DNA of 64,000 bases from Vulcanimicrobiota bacterium (GCA_027307235.1 DAHUXH010000007.1:124001-188000), one strand, 5' to 3'. Numbered from the stretch's first letter, positions 42,769 through 51,991 are shown. Notes: generated from the sequence alone by a model not told the origin. Translations and numbers: made by a program.

Positions 42769-43743
42769 TCAGAGCGTCGCGCGGGTGAACGCATCGCGCA
42801 CGTTGGTATAGAGCGCGTACGCCGGACGGACGTACTCGTATTCGGGATACGCGATCGTGCGCGCGCCGAGATCCTGTTTGAACCGCGCAACGCCGGGAAG
42901 GCCTTCGCTCGATCCGAGGTTGTACCAGCGCATCCCGCGCGCGGCGGCATTCTGGATGAGCGCTACATTGAGCGCGTTGCTCGGGCGCAGGCGCGCGAAC
43001 TCATGACGCATCGCGGCGCTCCAAAAGAAGAACTCCTGTGAGCCGTAAAAGACCAGTCCGCCGGCGATCGGCTCGTCGTCATGGTACGCGAACCATATCT
43101 CGACATTGCGCCCGCCGGCGGCGCACACGTTCTCGATGAGCGCGCGCGGAACCGGAGGTTCCGAGAGTCCCCAGCGCTGCGACGCCTGCGTCAGCATCTC
43201 CCAGTAGCGTTCGACCGCATCGCCCTGCGCGTAGGGCTGCACGACGACACCGCGCCGCTGTGCCTGTCCCGACATGCGGCGGCTGATGCCGCGCAAGCCC
43301 GCGAGCGCCGCGTCCGCGCCATTTGACAGATCGATCACCGCGGTATCGTGCTCGCGCTGCTTCCAGCGAGGCGAGGGTCGCGGCTGCGGCCCGAGCGGCC
43401 AGGGAATGACGTTCGCCGTGTCGCCGGCGTGCGTCAATGCGAGCATAACGGCATCGATCTCGTCGGACGTTGCCGGCGTCCCGTCGTCGCGGCTGATGAA
43501 GGTATATGCGCCGAGCGGGCTGCCGCGCAGTTCGCGCCAGCGCAATGGCCCGCCGCTCAATCGCACGAGCGGGACGATCAGTCGTGCACCCGCGATGCGG
43601 ATGAGCAGCGGATTGGGCGTGATGTGTCGATAGGTTCGCGCCAGCGCCAGCGCCCATGCCGGTCGTGCGAAGAACGTCGGCGCCGGATGTTCCTCGTCAA
43701 AGCGCATCCACGCGTCGACGTCGAGCCGCTCGATTAGGTGCAT
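42769..43743 (-). CDS. FemAB/GNAT-like acyltransferase
   Basis: 324 residues forming a double GNAT fold. Opening: RFDEEHPAPTFFARPAWALAL, typical of FemAB-type enzymes. Middle: GISRRMSGQAQRRGVVVQPY, which resembles the R-R-N-I-R-K-A/-x-x-G-V of FemAB-like exosortase and EPS proteins. Late: AGGLVFYGSQEFFFWSAAMRHE and LIQNAAARGMRWYNLGSSEGLPGVARFKQDLGA, each in part. FemAB members add amino acids to peptidoglycan, and the EPS-linked kind attach aminoacyl groups to sugars. It overlaps the next gene by 10 bases. Confidence 0.85.
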   Translation of the reverse strand: MHLIERLDVDAWMRFDEEHPAPTFFARPAWALALARTYRHITPNPLLIRIAGARLIVPLVRLSGGPLRWRELRGSPLGAYTFISRDDGTPATSDEIDAVMLALTHAGDTANVIPWPLGPQPRPSPRWKQREHDTAVIDLSNGADAALAGLRGISRRMSGQAQRRGVVVQPYAQGDAVERYWEMLTQASQRWGLSEPPVPRALIENVCAAGGRNVEIWFAYHDDEPIAGGLVFYGSQEFFFWSAAMRHEFARLRPSNALNVALIQNAAARGMRWYNLGSSEGLPGVARFKQDLGARTIAYPEYEYVRPAYALYTNVRDAFTRATL

Positions 43744-44639
43744 GCTCCCTCCCAGGCGCCCACGATGCGCGCCAGCGCGCCCTCGTTGGCGTAGCGTTCG
43801 CGGATCATCTCGGCGGCGCCGTACTGCGCGTGCAGCCGGCCCTCGCGATGAAGCGCAAGCAGTCGTTCGAGTTGCCGGGCGATCTGGTCATAGCGTTCGA
43901 CCGGAATGCAATAAGGAAAACGTTTGGACCACATGACGTGACGCCCGTGTGCGAGTGCCTCGAGCACCATCAGCGACAGTCCATCCGCGCGCGTGTTGCG
44001 AATCAGCACGGTCGACTGCTCGTAGACTTCGCGAAGGTTATCGAGCCAGCCGAGATTGTGGACCTCGAGCCCGCGCGGCGCGCACAGCTCACCGCCGCCG
44101 ACGACGAACACGCGCATCGGCGCCGACCGAAACTCCGTGAGCAAGCGCTGGTAATTGCATCCGCCGTAAAAATCGGCGCGCGTCCTCGGTACGTACAGCA
44201 TCACGGTAAACAGTTCAGGGAGCGGCTTGACGGCGGCGTTCACGTGACGGATCGGAAGCGGAGCGACCGCCGAATCAATGCCCAACTCGTCGAGCTCTCG
44301 CTTCATCCAGTCGATCTCGGTCAAATGCGTGATCGACGGCGAACGAACGTGCATGCGCAGCGACCGGTTGGTTCGCAACTGGTCGATGTCCGAGCCGACC
44401 CAGTGCATCACGTGCGGCTTGCGCAAGACCTGCGCGAGCAGAGTAACCCAACGATCCGCCTTGGGATTTCCGATGGAATACCAAACGTCTGAACGAGCCA
44501 GGGTCGCGAGCGATGCAAGCACTCCGGCTCGTGAGGCGGTGTTCAGGCGTTGTGCTTTCCAGTGCGGGTAGGCATCGTCAAGCTGACGCGCGATCTCGGT
44601 GCAAAACAGGTCGAGGCCGGACATGGCGACGAGCGGCAT
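43734..44639 (-). CDS. Glycosyltransferase, GT-B fold
   Basis: 301 residues from ATG 44639, which has AAGGAG 3 bases upstream; a longer version from 44726 would add 29 residues with no fold. Features: WVTLLAQVLRKPHVMHWVGSDIDQL (in part), TEIDWMKRELDELGI, TVMLYVPRTRADFYGG and VLIRNTRADGLSLMVLEALAHGRHVMW (in part), where E-A-L-A-H-G matches the donor site of GT4-type enzymes. It is shorter than usual at the N-terminus. Last gene of the minus-strand run that ends at the flippase and aminotransferase. Confidence 0.82.
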   Translation of the reverse strand: MPLVAMSGLDLFCTEIARQLDDAYPHWKAQRLNTASRAGVLASLATLARSDVWYSIGNPKADRWVTLLAQVLRKPHVMHWVGSDIDQLRTNRSLRMHVRSPSITHLTEIDWMKRELDELGIDSAVAPLPIRHVNAAVKPLPELFTVMLYVPRTRADFYGGCNYQRLLTEFRSAPMRVFVVGGGELCAPRGLEVHNLGWLDNLREVYEQSTVLIRNTRADGLSLMVLEALAHGRHVMWSKRFPYCIPVERYDQIARQLERLLALHREGRLHAQYGAAEMIRERYANEGALARIVGAWEGACT

Positions 44640-44773
44640 GTTCTCCTTGTACACCTGGCGGACGCATATGGCGTGGCCCAGATTTCCCTGCGCGAGGGGC
44701 ATTTTGGCAATATGCCGCTCGGTCACATCAGGCGATCATGAGCACACTCGACCTCCAGTGAAAGTAGGCGACC

Positions 44774-45577
44774 ATGACACCTCCGAGATTTTTTTTGATG
44801 CCGCTGCACGGCGTGGCGCTCTCGCTGGCCGTCGCAGCGATCCTTTGCGCCTGCGGTGGCGGCGGCTCCGGATCACCGACTCCAGGCGGCGGCAACACGA
44901 CATCAACCACGCCGACGACCCCGCCGGGCGCGAACGGCGTGCTGAGCGCGAACGCGCAGCCGCTGGCCAACGCTTCCGTCATCTTCACGTGCGGTTGCTC
45001 GGGACAGGCCGGCACAACCACCACCGACGCCAACGGAAACTTCACGCTGGCCGCAACCTCGACGGCGATCCCATCGAGTCCCAACCCAACGTACACGCTG
45101 GTTCCCGGACGAAACTACCTGGTGGTGGGCGCGAACACGACGACGCACCAGGAGTCATGGACGTTCGTCTTTCTCGGAAACACGCCGCCGCGCGACTTGA
45201 GCCTTTCGCCTAGCGGAAGTACGCTTTCGACTGATGCGTGGAGCACGGCGGCGGCGCTGTATGTGTTCTATTTCTCGCCGAACAACAGCGACCAATCGTT
45301 CGATGCGTGGAATTTCAACGCGATGTCGGCATGGACGCAGGCGATGCGCGCCGGCGCCAACGCTGCCGAACAGAAACTTGCTGCCGATATCACGCTTTCG
45401 CAGCAGAACGACCAATCGCTCTTTCCGACCATCCCCGCGTCGGGTTGGGATCTCGATGCCGCCGCCGGCGCCAATCCTACCATCGCCGTGGACCTGACCA
45501 ACGTGAAGAACTCCGGCGACCCGCTGCTGCCGACACCGTGCCCGGCGAGCGCTTGCGTCGGTGCGCCGACGCCGTGA
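44774..45577 (+). CDS. Hypothetical lipoprotein with a small beta-sandwich domain
   Basis: 267 residues. Lipobox at the end of the signal (ILCACGGG), then a Thr/Pro/Gly linker (about 30-55). A single domain shaped like carboxypeptidase-regulatory or Cna-type B repeats follows: NGVLSANAQPLANASVIFTC, TTDANGNFTLAATS, TLVPGRNYLVVGANT. The rest (about 140-260) is helical with Asn/Asp/Gln-rich stretches (NAAEQKLAADITLSQQND) and two close Cys near the end (TPCPASAC). No family recognised. It precedes the export protein gene by 118 bases. Confidence 0.7.
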   Translation: MTPPRFFLMPLHGVALSLAVAAILCACGGGGSGSPTPGGGNTTSTTPTTPPGANGVLSANAQPLANASVIFTCGCSGQAGTTTTDANGNFTLAATSTAIPSSPNPTYTLVPGRNYLVVGANTTTHQESWTFVFLGNTPPRDLSLSPSGSTLSTDAWSTAAALYVFYFSPNNSDQSFDAWNFNAMSAWTQAMRAGANAAEQKLAADITLSQQNDQSLFPTIPASGWDLDAAAGANPTIAVDLTNVKNSGDPLLPTPCPASACVGAPTP

Positions 45578-45695
45578 GGCATTCTGCTCATTCCGCCCGG
45601 GCTAGTTGCATGGCCGTCACCGGTCTACGTGCCCTGCGCGCAACCGGTGCGTCCGGATACCATGGACGTTGCTTGGGCGACGAGGGAGTAACAGC

Positions 45696-46595
45696 GTGAT
45701 ACTGGCGCGTTTGGTACTGACGGTGTGTTTGGCGATGATGTGCGCGCTGGTGGCGTCGCCGGCCCGCGCGGGCGGTCCCACCGCGCATGACACAGTCATT
45801 CATCCCGGAGACCAGCTTGCCGTGCAAGTGTTCGGCGACGCGACCTTGACGCAAAACGTCATGGTGCTCAGTGACGGAACCGTCGAGTATCCGTTGATCG
45901 GGCGAGTCGCCGTCGCCGGACTCACGCCGGATCAAGCGGCCGATGCGCTCGCCGCAAAACTCCTGCGTTACGTGCGGCACCCCGTCGTCACCATCTCCAT
46001 CGCGCAACTCGCCCAGCCCGATGTGCTGGTGCTCGGTGACGTCAAGAATCCGGGCAAATACCAGTTGCGTTCCGACGGACGCATCACTGACGCGATCGCC
46101 GCGGCAGGCGGACTCGTCGAGGTGAACGGAGCCTATCCCGAAGCGCGCGTCTCGGATGCTAACGGCAACGTCGAGACCATATCGCTGCAGAAGCTGCTGC
46201 GCGGCGGTGACGTCACGCTGGATCAATCGTTGAGCGAGGGATCGGTAGTGTACGTGCCCGGCCCGACGCGCTTCATGATCGAGGTTGCCGGCGCGGTCGA
46301 TCACCCCGGCGAGATTCAGCTCAATGAGGGCGACCGGCTCTCCGCAGCCATCGCGCGGGCAGGCAACAGCGCCCAAGCTCAATCCGACCTCAACAACATT
46401 CGCGTCATGCGTCTGGGGCCCGACGGAAAGCAAACGACGCTCTCGGTCGATCTCTATCGGGCGCTAAAGAACGGCGACATGAGCGCCGACATCGCGCTGC
46501 AAAAGGGCGACATGGTGTTCGTTCCCCAATCCAAACGGAAGAACGACTATCTCGGATCGCCGCTGCTCTACATTCTCACTAGGCTCATCCCATAG
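45696..46595 (+). CDS. Polysaccharide export protein (Wza-like, SLBB domains)
   Basis: 299 residues from GTG 45696 with GAGGGAG 8 bases upstream. Signal peptide to about residue 28. The Poly_export domain shows IHPGDQLAVQVFGDATLTQN and VMVLSDGTVEYPLIGRVAVAGLT (in part), the family's opening. Two SLBB-like repeats follow (VLVLGDVKNPGKYQL...TDAIAAAGGL, and FMIEVAGAVDHPGEIQL...AAIARAGN), then LYRALKNGDMSADIALQKGD. No lipobox Cys is visible, so it may be periplasmic or barrel-forming via its C-terminus. It pairs with the tyrosine autokinase next door. Confidence 0.92.
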   Translation: MILARLVLTVCLAMMCALVASPARAGGPTAHDTVIHPGDQLAVQVFGDATLTQNVMVLSDGTVEYPLIGRVAVAGLTPDQAADALAAKLLRYVRHPVVTISIAQLAQPDVLVLGDVKNPGKYQLRSDGRITDAIAAAGGLVEVNGAYPEARVSDANGNVETISLQKLLRGGDVTLDQSLSEGSVVYVPGPTRFMIEVAGAVDHPGEIQLNEGDRLSAAIARAGNSAQAQSDLNNIRVMRLGPDGKQTTLSVDLYRALKNGDMSADIALQKGDMVFVPQSKRKNDYLGSPLLYILTRLIP

Positions 46596-46607
46596 GAGGC
46601 ATGTCGA

Positions 46608-48758
46608 GTGCAATCATTCGCTGGCACGCGACGCGCACTCACCGGGGGCGTCGCACAGAACGAGGTCTATCACACCGATCTCTCGGCGTTGGTTCGAACG
46701 CTGACACGCCGGGCGCGCGCGATGATCGCGATCTTCGTCGGATTTCTCGGGCTCGTCATCTTGCTCACGCTCCTGCTTCCAAGCCGATACACGACGGTCG
46801 TGAAATTGATCGCCGGCAACTCCAACGGCAACGTCGGTCAGGGTGCCGACACGCAAATCCCGGTTCTCAATGCGCTGCTGCTCGCAAGCGGCATGCAGAC
46901 GGCGGAAACCTATGTCGAACTATTTCAGGAGACACCGGTCGCCGCGCAAGTCATCGATCGCCTCAGCCTTCACGTATCGCCGCACGAGCTGTTGAACAAC
47001 GTCAGCATCAAGCCGGTCACCAACACCTCGATTCTCTCGCTGGCGGTCACCTGGCCCGATGCGCAGACGTCGGCGAAGATCGCCAATGCCTTCGGTGACG
47101 CGGTCGTCGATCGTGAGCGGCAACTCATCGCGAGCCAAGCCAACACCGCGATCGCCGAACTCCAACAGCAGATGCCGACTGCTCAGAACTCGATGCACAC
47201 CGCTCAGGCGCGCCTAGCGGAGTTTGAAGCGACCCATCACCTCGCGGACATCGGCGCCCAGACCCAGTCGATCATCGCGGAACTCGCCACGCTCGACGGC
47301 AAGGTCGGCCAAGCGCAAGCCGATCAGCAGCAAGCACGGGCGCAACTCGCATCGATCCAAAGCAGTCTCGCATCGACGCCGCCGACGATCAACGGCGGAA
47401 CGACCGTAGCGGCAAACCCGGTGCTGCAGCAGCTCCAGACACAGCTTTCGCAGGTCGAGGTGCAACTGCAGACGGCGCTGCGGCAGTACACCAGCGCCTT
47501 TCCGGTCGTGATCAATCTCAAGAATCAGGAGACGCAGCTCAAGCGTGAGATCGCGGCGCAGCAAGCGACCGTCATCGCGAGCACCAACACGGTCCCGAAC
47601 CCGCTCTATCAGGCGTTGCAGCAGCAGCGCGCGCAGTACGAAACGGCAGCTGCCGCCGACGGCGCTCAGATCACGTCGCTCCAGCAGCAGCGCCGCGCGA
47701 TGAACCCCGTGCTTGCGAATCTTCCCGCTGAAGCGACGCAACTTGCCGACCTGCAAGGTCAGGCAAAAGCCGCGACCGACGTCTACAATGCTCTGCAGCA
47801 GAAGCAGAGCAACGCGGCGATCGCGCGGGACACGGCGCTCAGCGACGTCGTGATCACGCAACCAGCGACCGCGCAGTCCGCCTCCAAGTCACCGAATCTC
47901 ATGTTCAATCTGATACTCGGCGTCGTGCTCGGAGCGGTCTTGAGCGTCCTTGGCGCATTCGTCATCGACTACTTCGACAACACGGTCAAAGATGATCGCG
48001 AGGTCGAGGAAGAGCTGGAGCTTGCTCCGCTCGGTGCGATCCCATTGGTCCGAATGCGTAACGGTACCCCTGAACTTCCCTGGGTGCAGACGTTGACGGT
48101 CGAAGCGTTCCTGCAATTGGTCACGTCGATCAAATACTCGTCGGATGCGCAACTACATTCGCTGGTGGTGACCAGCCCGTCGCAAGGCGACGGGAAATCG
48201 ACGATCGCGCTGAACATCGCGCTTGCCATGTCGAAGCTGGAACCGCCGGTGTTGCTGATCGATGCGGATCTACGCCGCCCATCCCTGCACGCCAAGCTCG
48301 GCATCCGCAACGAGCGTGGTCTCTCCGACATCCTCGTGGGACGCGCGCAGTTGAGCGACGTCGTGCAGAAAAGCCGGTACAGCGGCATGGATATTCTGAC
48401 AAGCGGAACGCCCGCTCCCAATCCGATAAAGTTGCTCGAATCCACACGCTTGGACGACGTCCTGCATGAGGCCGGCGAGCGCTATGGCTGCGTGATCATC
48501 GACGGCGCTGCGCTGAGCGTCAACGTCGATTCAGCCGTGATCGGCCGCAAGGCCGACGGCACCGTGATCGTGCTTTCCGCTTCGCATACTGATTTACGCA
48601 ACGCCAAGAAGGCCCTGCGCAGACTCTCGCAGATCGGAGTTCGCAACATTCTCGGGTTCGTGCTCAACCGCGTCGTTCCGCGTCGACAGGACTATGATGC
48701 CTACCAACTCGGTTTCGCTGCCGTCGAAGCAACCGAGGAGCCGATGATCACGGCATGA
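46608..48758 (+). CDS. Polysaccharide co-polymerase and tyrosine autokinase (Wzc/BY-kinase fusion)
   Basis: 716 residues from GTG 46608 with AGGAGG 8-9 bases upstream. Wzz domain: DLSALVRTLTRRARAMIAIFVGFL with the first helix (about 38-58), a long periplasmic coiled-coil region rich in Gln/Ala (about 150-420), then the second helix (LILGVVLGAVLSVLGAFVIDYF, about 430-455). The cytoplasmic kinase has Walker A SPSQGDGKST (about 521-530), Walker A' VLLIDADLRRPS (about 548-559) and Walker B CVIIDGAAL. The tail is short, with only two Tyr in DYDAYQLGF rather than the usual tyrosine cluster. It controls chain length and export. Confidence 0.93.
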   Translation: MQSFAGTRRALTGGVAQNEVYHTDLSALVRTLTRRARAMIAIFVGFLGLVILLTLLLPSRYTTVVKLIAGNSNGNVGQGADTQIPVLNALLLASGMQTAETYVELFQETPVAAQVIDRLSLHVSPHELLNNVSIKPVTNTSILSLAVTWPDAQTSAKIANAFGDAVVDRERQLIASQANTAIAELQQQMPTAQNSMHTAQARLAEFEATHHLADIGAQTQSIIAELATLDGKVGQAQADQQQARAQLASIQSSLASTPPTINGGTTVAANPVLQQLQTQLSQVEVQLQTALRQYTSAFPVVINLKNQETQLKREIAAQQATVIASTNTVPNPLYQALQQQRAQYETAAAADGAQITSLQQQRRAMNPVLANLPAEATQLADLQGQAKAATDVYNALQQKQSNAAIARDTALSDVVITQPATAQSASKSPNLMFNLILGVVLGAVLSVLGAFVIDYFDNTVKDDREVEEELELAPLGAIPLVRMRNGTPELPWVQTLTVEAFLQLVTSIKYSSDAQLHSLVVTSPSQGDGKSTIALNIALAMSKLEPPVLLIDADLRRPSLHAKLGIRNERGLSDILVGRAQLSDVVQKSRYSGMDILTSGTPAPNPIKLLESTRLDDVLHEAGERYGCVIIDGAALSVNVDSAVIGRKADGTVIVLSASHTDLRNAKKALRRLSQIGVRNILGFVLNRVVPRRQDYDAYQLGFAAVEATEEPMITA

Positions 48759-48764
48759 CCGTAG

Positions 48765-49196
48765 ATGCACGTGCTATCGTCAGATTGGAGCGGGTCTCGT
48801 TACTTGCGCGTACACCTGATAGAGGCCCAAGAACTCTTTGTCTCGACGCTGGTCGACGTGTTCGCGGATGCCGGGCTGCAGTTGCAAAGTGTTTCAAAGG
48901 ACGCCGATTTCCGGCAACTGCTCGACGAACAACCTGACGTCGTCTTCATCGACGTCGACTTCACCGAACAAGAGCCGCTGCATCTCATCCGTTTGATCCA
49001 CACGCTGCTGCCGCAGGCCTTTATCTGTGTCTATGCGGGCCATCGCACCGCCGAGTGGGCGAAGGCCTGTCACTTCTCAGGAGCAAATGCCGTCTTCAGC
49101 AAGCACGCCGATCGCGAAGAGATCGTGGCTGGTCTGCACGACATGTTCGAAACGCGCCACTTCACCGACGTGCGGTTGCGCGATAACACCGAATGA
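48765..49196 (+). CDS. Stand-alone receiver-like protein
   Basis: 143 residues from ATG 48765, six bases after the kinase stop. The receiver fold is clear: YLRVHLIEAQELFVSTLVDVFADAG, DVVFIDVDFTEQEP with the phosphoacceptor Asp (about residue 64), a switch position with Ala rather than Thr/Ser (CVYAGH), and Lys in VFSKHAD (about residue 113). The acidic pair is reduced to one Glu. No DNA-binding domain. A dedicated receiver behind a Wzc-type kinase could tune polymer synthesis or assembly. Its opening resembles the response regulator at 38.6 kb. Confidence 0.82.
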   Translation: MHVLSSDWSGSRYLRVHLIEAQELFVSTLVDVFADAGLQLQSVSKDADFRQLLDEQPDVVFIDVDFTEQEPLHLIRLIHTLLPQAFICVYAGHRTAEWAKACHFSGANAVFSKHADREEIVAGLHDMFETRHFTDVRLRDNTE

Positions 49197-49214
49197 GCGC
49201 CAATCTCGCACCGG

Positions 49215-50855
49215 CTACCACGTGCGCATCCCGGGAGCAAGATACGACGGGTGGTGGATGAGATCGCTGACCGGTCCCGCATAGGCGAGCAACGCGAGCG
49301 CAAGCGCGAATGCCGCCCAGCGGAAGATCGGCACGAGAAACGCCGGCGTCGGCTCGGATGTGTCGGCCGGGCAAGCGAGGTCCGCCTGCATCGGCTCCGT
49401 GCGTTCGTCGGAGATGAGCGTTCCGAGCGCGACCAGCGCGAACGCAAGCACGCTGATAAAGAGAATGAAACCGCCCGCTGCCGCGAGGAGCATCGACGGC
49501 TGCCAGATGTTGGCCGCCGCCGCGCCGACATAGCTGACCTCCGCGGTGCGCCGAGGCGCTCCGAGCAATCCCGCGTAGTGCATCGACAACGACATCACCA
49601 GCATGCCGATGAACCAAAGCCGCGTTTGCCAGAGCGCGAGCGCCGGGTTCCAGAGCGCACGTCCGGTCAACCGCGGAATCAACCAGTACGCGCAGCCGAG
49701 GAACGTCAACGCGACCGGACCTCCGACGGTGACGTGAAAGTGCCCGACGATCCAGATCGTGTTGTGCACCAGCGTATCCATGCTGTACGACGCATTGATG
49801 AGCCCGCCGAAACCGCCCAGGATGAAGAGCAGCATGCCGTATGCCGCGCCGCTGAACGCCGGATCGTTCCACGGCAGCGATCGCACGGTGGCGAGAAAGC
49901 CGCGTTTTCCGGCGGCAATCGCCGACATCTCGAAGCTCGCGAAGATCGCGAACGCGGTGAGAAAGGACGGGATCGCGACGCCGTACGTCGTGACCGTGTG
50001 CAGCATCTTCCAGGTGGATGCTATGCCGGGTTCGGTGAACTCGTGGTGGATGCCGACCGGGGTCGAGAGCAAGAGCAGCATCACAAAGGTCAACCGCGTC
50101 AGGCCGTCACTGAAGACGTTGCCGCGGTACCAGACGGGAACGATGTTGTACCAGATCACATAGGCGCCCATGATCCAGAAATAGACGAGCGGATGTCCGA
50201 AATACCAAAACAGCAGCCGGGTCATCGTGACGTTGATCCCCGCTGTCCAGTTAAGCGACCACGGGATGAGAAACGCCATCTCGGCGACCACGCCGAACGT
50301 CGCGACCATCCACATGAGAAACGTCGTCGTCACACAAAAGACCGGCAATGGAATCACCGCCGCGTGGTGCATGCGTCGATACCAAACGACGTTTTCGAAA
50401 ATCTCGAATGCGACGATCCATGTGCCCAGGACCAGCAGCGTCGCGCCGATATAGAAGAACGGATTGGCTTTGAGCGGAGCATAGAACGTGTACAGCACGG
50501 TGGCGTTGCCGCTCAAGATGGTGACGGCGGCCATCGCCGTTCCGATTAGCATGACCCACCATCCGGCCCATCCCACGGTGGTCGAACGCGGCCGCGGCAG
50601 GCTGCGGTACACGACGAACAACGCAAGCCCAGTGATGAAAAACGTCGTGAAGACCAGCGCCATCAGAACCCCATGCATGGTCAACATCCGGTAGTAGTCG
50701 AACCAGGCCGGCAGCGTGATCGCCGAGGCGCGCGAAAACCCCTGGAGAACGCCGAATAGAGCGCCGATGACGATGGCGGCGGTCGCCGTGTAGACGTGCG
50801 CGAGAACGACCTTGTTTTCGCGCAGCACCTGCGCGCTCGGAAGCTCGGCAATCAT
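49215..50855 (-). CDS. ba3-type cytochrome c oxidase subunit I
   Basis: 546 residues from ATG 50855, which overlaps the subunit II stop (TGATG). About 12-13 membrane helices. Heme and copper ligands are visible: MHGVLMAL (heme a His), FGHPLVYFWIMGAYVIWY (Cu-B His and cross-linked Tyr), TPVGIHHEF (two Cu-B His) and VGHFHVTVGG (heme His pair). TFYAPLKANPFFYIGATLLVLGTW marks the ba3/B-family (in part, YAPLKANPFFYIGA). It reduces oxygen to water with proton pumping, taking electrons from cytochrome c. No subunit III is near, as expected for ba3 enzymes. Confidence 0.94.
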   Translation of the reverse strand: MIAELPSAQVLRENKVVLAHVYTATAAIVIGALFGVLQGFSRASAITLPAWFDYYRMLTMHGVLMALVFTTFFITGLALFVVYRSLPRPRSTTVGWAGWWVMLIGTAMAAVTILSGNATVLYTFYAPLKANPFFYIGATLLVLGTWIVAFEIFENVVWYRRMHHAAVIPLPVFCVTTTFLMWMVATFGVVAEMAFLIPWSLNWTAGINVTMTRLLFWYFGHPLVYFWIMGAYVIWYNIVPVWYRGNVFSDGLTRLTFVMLLLLSTPVGIHHEFTEPGIASTWKMLHTVTTYGVAIPSFLTAFAIFASFEMSAIAAGKRGFLATVRSLPWNDPAFSGAAYGMLLFILGGFGGLINASYSMDTLVHNTIWIVGHFHVTVGGPVALTFLGCAYWLIPRLTGRALWNPALALWQTRLWFIGMLVMSLSMHYAGLLGAPRRTAEVSYVGAAAANIWQPSMLLAAAGGFILFISVLAFALVALGTLISDERTEPMQADLACPADTSEPTPAFLVPIFRWAAFALALALLAYAGPVSDLIHHPSYLAPGMRTW

Positions 50856-51322
50856 CAACGCACCTCGATCTTGGCGAACATATTCTGATGTCCCGCGCCG
50901 CAGTATTCGTGACAGATCAACAAGTAAGTTCCGCCGCGCGTGAAGGTGTGGGTGTCGCTGTTCACCCAACCGGGGACCGCCATCATGTTCACGTCCGTGC
51001 GTGCGATATAGAATCCGTGGACCACGTCGGGGCTCGTCACGTAGAACGTGACCGTGCTGCCGACCGGAAGCGTGATGCTCGACGGGTTGAACGAAAATAC
51101 TTGTGCGATGTAATACGCTTCATATCGCCCCGGTGAAAGGTTTCGCAGGCCGGGATGATCGAACGGCGGCGTTTGCGCGACGCGTGTTGGGTCGATCGCG
51201 CGCAGTCCGCTCGGCGGGTTCATGTTGTCCACGATCGCTTCCACGCCGATGATCGCGAGAAATACGATGAGCATGGCGATGCCGAACATCATCCACCACC
51301 GCTCGTAACGATGTATGTGCAT
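50855..51322 (-). CDS. ba3-type cytochrome c oxidase subunit II (Cu-A)
   Basis: 155 residues from ATG 51322. One N-terminal helix (MFGIAMLIVFLAIIGVEAIV, about 12-31), then a soluble Cu-A domain: FSFNPSSITLPVGSTVTFYVTS, SPDVVHGFYIA with the first Cu-A His, and CHEYCGAGHQNM carrying C-x3-C-x3-H-x2-M. The lack of a second helix is the ba3 form, where subunit IIa supplies it. It takes electrons from soluble or lipid-anchored cytochrome c; the lipoprotein cytochromes at 12.4 and 56.1 kb are candidates. An earlier in-frame start at 51397 would add 25 residues with several Cys. Confidence 0.93.
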   Translation of the reverse strand: MHIHRYERWWMMFGIAMLIVFLAIIGVEAIVDNMNPPSGLRAIDPTRVAQTPPFDHPGLRNLSPGRYEAYYIAQVFSFNPSSITLPVGSTVTFYVTSPDVVHGFYIARTDVNMMAVPGWVNSDTHTFTRGGTYLLICHEYCGAGHQNMFAKIEVR

Positions 51323-51323
51323 G

Positions 51324-51458
51324 CTACCACCGATCCTTGAGCAGCATGAACATGGCAAACCAGCCGATGGTGATGGCGATGCCGAGTGCGAACACAAAAA
51401 AGAGCGTTCCGTGTAATGGAACGTCCTTGGGTACGGAGTCGTCGCCGTCGCGTTTCAT
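51324..51458 (-). CDS. Cytochrome c oxidase subunit IIa (small single-helix)
   Basis: 44 residues: a charged N-terminus (MKRDGDDSVPKDVPLHG) and one membrane helix (TLFFVFALGIAITIGWFAMFMLL), quoted in part as FVFALGIAITIGWFAMF, then KDRW. This is the usual form of the ba3 subunit IIa, which replaces the second helix of subunit II. AAGGAG is 9 bases upstream. It ends two bases before the subunit II gene start and overlaps the preceding SRPBCC-like gene by 4 bases. Confidence 0.88.
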   Translation of the reverse strand: MKRDGDDSVPKDVPLHGTLFFVFALGIAITIGWFAMFMLLKDRW

Positions 51459-51991
51459 GGATGATCTCTCCTTGAGGGTGAAGCTGGCTCGCGGTGTCCG
51501 AATCGCTCGGCCTGTTCGGCCCGTTCTTGCTCGGCTTTGACGCGCTCGGATGCGATTTCGACTAGGCGATCGAGAAATGCCGACAAGGTGCGTTGCGCCA
51601 CGTTGTTGAGGACGGTCGCGTCGAGAGCTTTGCCGACCGGACCGAGCGGCGGTGTGTACTCTCCGCTGAGCCAAGCGGTGCATTCCGATGGTCCCTGCGG
51701 ATCGACGTCGAGCGAGCCGTCAAAGGTCGGGAACAAGCGCTCGCGTTCTCGTGCGTTTAGGCGAAAGTCGATGCGAAACGGCGGCTTTCCATGCATGCGC
51801 CGAACGCCGATCGCGATCGGAATTTCGACGCTGCCGCTTCCGGGAAGATGCAGGTCACTAAAATCCGCGGCGATGGAGAGATCCGCGTGCGGCGATTCGT
51901 CGGCGGCGAGCGCTGTGAACAGCGAAACGAGTTCGTCGGCCACCAGCACCGCCGGCAACGGGATCTCACGGCGCAACTCAATCGGAGGCAC
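51455..51991 (-). CDS. SRPBCC-like protein 1
   Basis: 178 residues from GTG 51991. The pattern of beta strands then a long C-terminal helix fits an SRPBCC (START/Bet v 1) fold: FPTFDGSLDVDP, CTAWLSGEYTPPLGPVGKALDATVLNNVAQRTLSAFLDRLVEIA, quoted in part. It shares the motif L-x-G-x-Y-x-P-P-x-G-x-x-G-x-x-x-D with the two following genes. A charged Glu/Arg tail of about 25 residues is unique to this copy. Genes of this fold next to oxidases (CoxG-like) bind hydrophobic ligands. The role here is unknown. Confidence 0.72.
   Translation of the reverse strand: MPPIELRREIPLPAVLVADELVSLFTALAADESPHADLSIAADFSDLHLPGSGSVEIPIAIGVRRMHGKPPFRIDFRLNARERERLFPTFDGSLDVDPQGPSECTAWLSGEYTPPLGPVGKALDATVLNNVAQRTLSAFLDRLVEIASERVKAEQERAEQAERFGHREPASPSRRDHP

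Noticed and set aside
49251-50549. 432-codon plus-strand frame opposite oxidase subunit I
   Set aside because: Soluble, charge-rich shadow of a membrane-protein gene with all ligands on the other strand.
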